Below, in pieces: positions 38,488 to 39,125 of a stretch of 39,125 nucleotides of DNA. The notes beneath the pieces were generated by a model. It did not search any database. It was not told the DNA's origin and saw only the letters and a program-made list of their open reading frames with translations. The DNA comes from a virus, in IMG/VR virus record IMGVR_UViG_3300031565_000139, positions 1-39,125 of that record; one strand, given 5' to 3'. The number at the start of each line of letters is the position of its first letter. Position 1 is the stretch's first letter. A program made the translations under genes and the position numbers.

Positions 38488-39125
38488 TTATTTTTTTTTA
38501 TAAGTAAAACTCTTTTTGCCAGTATTTTTTTCTTCCGGCACTTTTATTTCTTCTTTCTCATTCGAGAATCTATTCTTAAATTCATTGAACTTTGTTTCAA
38601 TGTCCTTAATATTAGATTCAAGTGTATTGCTATTTGCTTTTAAATCATTGTACTCTTTTTCTTTAGTACTATATGAATTTTGCAATTGCTCATTCTCTTG
38701 CTTTAACTGTTCTACTTCCTGCTTAAGGGCTTCTACTTCGTCATTCCCTTCTGCTTCGGCTTCTTTAATTTCCATCAAAGTACCTGCTTCAAAAACATAA
38801 ATAACACCATCAGGCATTACATGCTCTTTATTTGCTGGTTCACCGTTTACAGTAGCTGTGTTACCTACGGCTATTTGCTCAACAGTTTCTATCTCATCTC
38901 CAAAATCTAATCCATCTCCATTAACATCTTGAACTACGAGGTTCTTAACGGACTTTATGAAAAGATTTTTTACAACGGCCAAAGTATCATTTACTTTATC
39001 CCCGATTGTTTTTAATTCTTTTTCTTGTTCTGCATTCATTTCTTCATTTTTTATTTCTGTTTGATTAATAAAATTCATTGCTATACATTCATCTACATAC
39101 ATAAAACGTTCTTCTTTCATTATTG
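38488..39125 (-). CDS. Prohead protease-scaffold fusion, C-terminal part
   Basis: Continuation of the gene at 1-686, joined through the 127-bp repeat. The ORF beginning at 39120 is internal: the frame is open to the edge and continues to the ATG at 686. Residues after about 205 form the scaffold: NAEQEKELKTIGDKV, a short beta part, then a long coiled coil with EALKQEVEQLKQENEQLQNS (near 318-337) and a basic tail ending SFTYKKK. The scaffold shapes the prohead and is then cut out. It is 6 bp upstream of the capsid gene. Confidence 0.88.
   Translation of the reverse strand, partial: IMKEERFMYVDECIAMNFINQTEIKNEEMNAEQEKELKTIGDKVNDTLAVVKNLFIKSVKNLVVQDVNGDGLDFGDEIETVEQIAVGNTATVNGEPANKEHVMPDGVIYVFEAGTLMEIKEAEAEGNDEVEALKQEVEQLKQENEQLQNSYSTKEKEYNDLKANSNTLESNIKDIETKFNEFKNRFSNEKEEIKVPEEKNTGKKSFTYKKK
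38999..39125. repeat. Terminal direct repeat (contig-end overlap), right copy
   Basis: Identical to 1-127. See the left copy. Confidence 0.95.

Noticed and set aside
38488-39120. A complete 210-aa gene starting at 39120
   Set aside because: The frame stays open to the edge and continues, through the identical repeat, to the ATG at 686 next to a strong promoter.
1-39125. Prophage or temperate phage with an attachment site
   Set aside because: No integrase, excisionase or att-like core next to one is present, and the ends are circular. The Xre repressor alone does not show lysogeny.
1-39125. tRNA or rRNA genes
   Set aside because: No cloverleaf with TTC-loop and CCA-type end, nor any rRNA-like sequence, was seen on either strand by eye; a tRNA scan would settle it.

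Overview
This window is a complete, or nearly complete, tailed-phage genome. The first 127 bases (1-127) are repeated exactly as the last 127 (38999-39125), so it reads as a circular or circularly permuted molecule of 38,998 bp opened inside a gene. Every convincing gene is on the minus strand; plus-strand ORFs look like shadows. The host is probably a member of the Bacteroidota (Flavobacteriia-like). The DNA is AT-rich, gene starts follow A-rich leaders with almost no Shine-Dalgarno, promoters fit TTTG-N19/20-TAnnTTTG, and the structural and replication proteins resemble Bacteroidota siphophage families. The genome carries a long tape measure and no contractile sheath was recognised, so a siphovirus is likely.

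Late region (read leftwards from about 10.9 kb, through position 1, to 28.7 kb). It begins with small and large terminase. Tail genes follow: tail completion, connector, baseplate-like and tape measure. Then come a ClpP-type prohead protease fused to a scaffold (split by the contig ends), the major capsid protein, a probable tail tube, the portal, an adaptor, fibre and receptor-binding proteins, and a small membrane/lysis cluster. A strong terminator lies at 28.6 kb. Tail genes thus precede head genes, unlike lambda or HK97. Two matched late promoters (upstream of the genes starting at 7756 and 686) share ATATAGAT boxes.

Early region (28.4 to 12.1 kb). About 45 short genes are transcribed leftwards from several promoters. 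Recognisable ones are a Rad52-like annealing protein, an Xre repressor, a DnaA-domain-IV-like protein, a MazG-like pyrophosphohydrolase, a beta-class DNA methyltransferase, a replication initiator/loader, DnaB helicase, NinG and a NinB-like protein. I found no integrase, polymerase, primase or endolysin. Eight genes of 33-59 codons are added here by direct reading.

The most unusual feature is that the early region looks built from exchangeable single-gene cassettes. Five short genes (66, 85, 91, 95 and about 108 aa, one of them the repressor) each lie between 9-10 bp or longer terminal inverted repeats of the form GTTAnnnn...nnnnTAAC. Each is preceded by a long imperfect hairpin (87-135 bp) with the layout of an integron attC site. 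A second element, exactly 21 bp long in six copies, lies on the 3' side of cassettes or cassette-like genes. No integron integrase is present, so any recombinase would have to come from the host.

Between the early and terminase genes lies about 0.85 kb of non-coding DNA made of degenerate A-tract/T-tract units flanked by 18-bp direct repeats with hairpins. It is a candidate origin or packaging site. Several early promoters carry a CATGA-N6-TCATG dyad at fixed spacing, pointing to one shared regulator.
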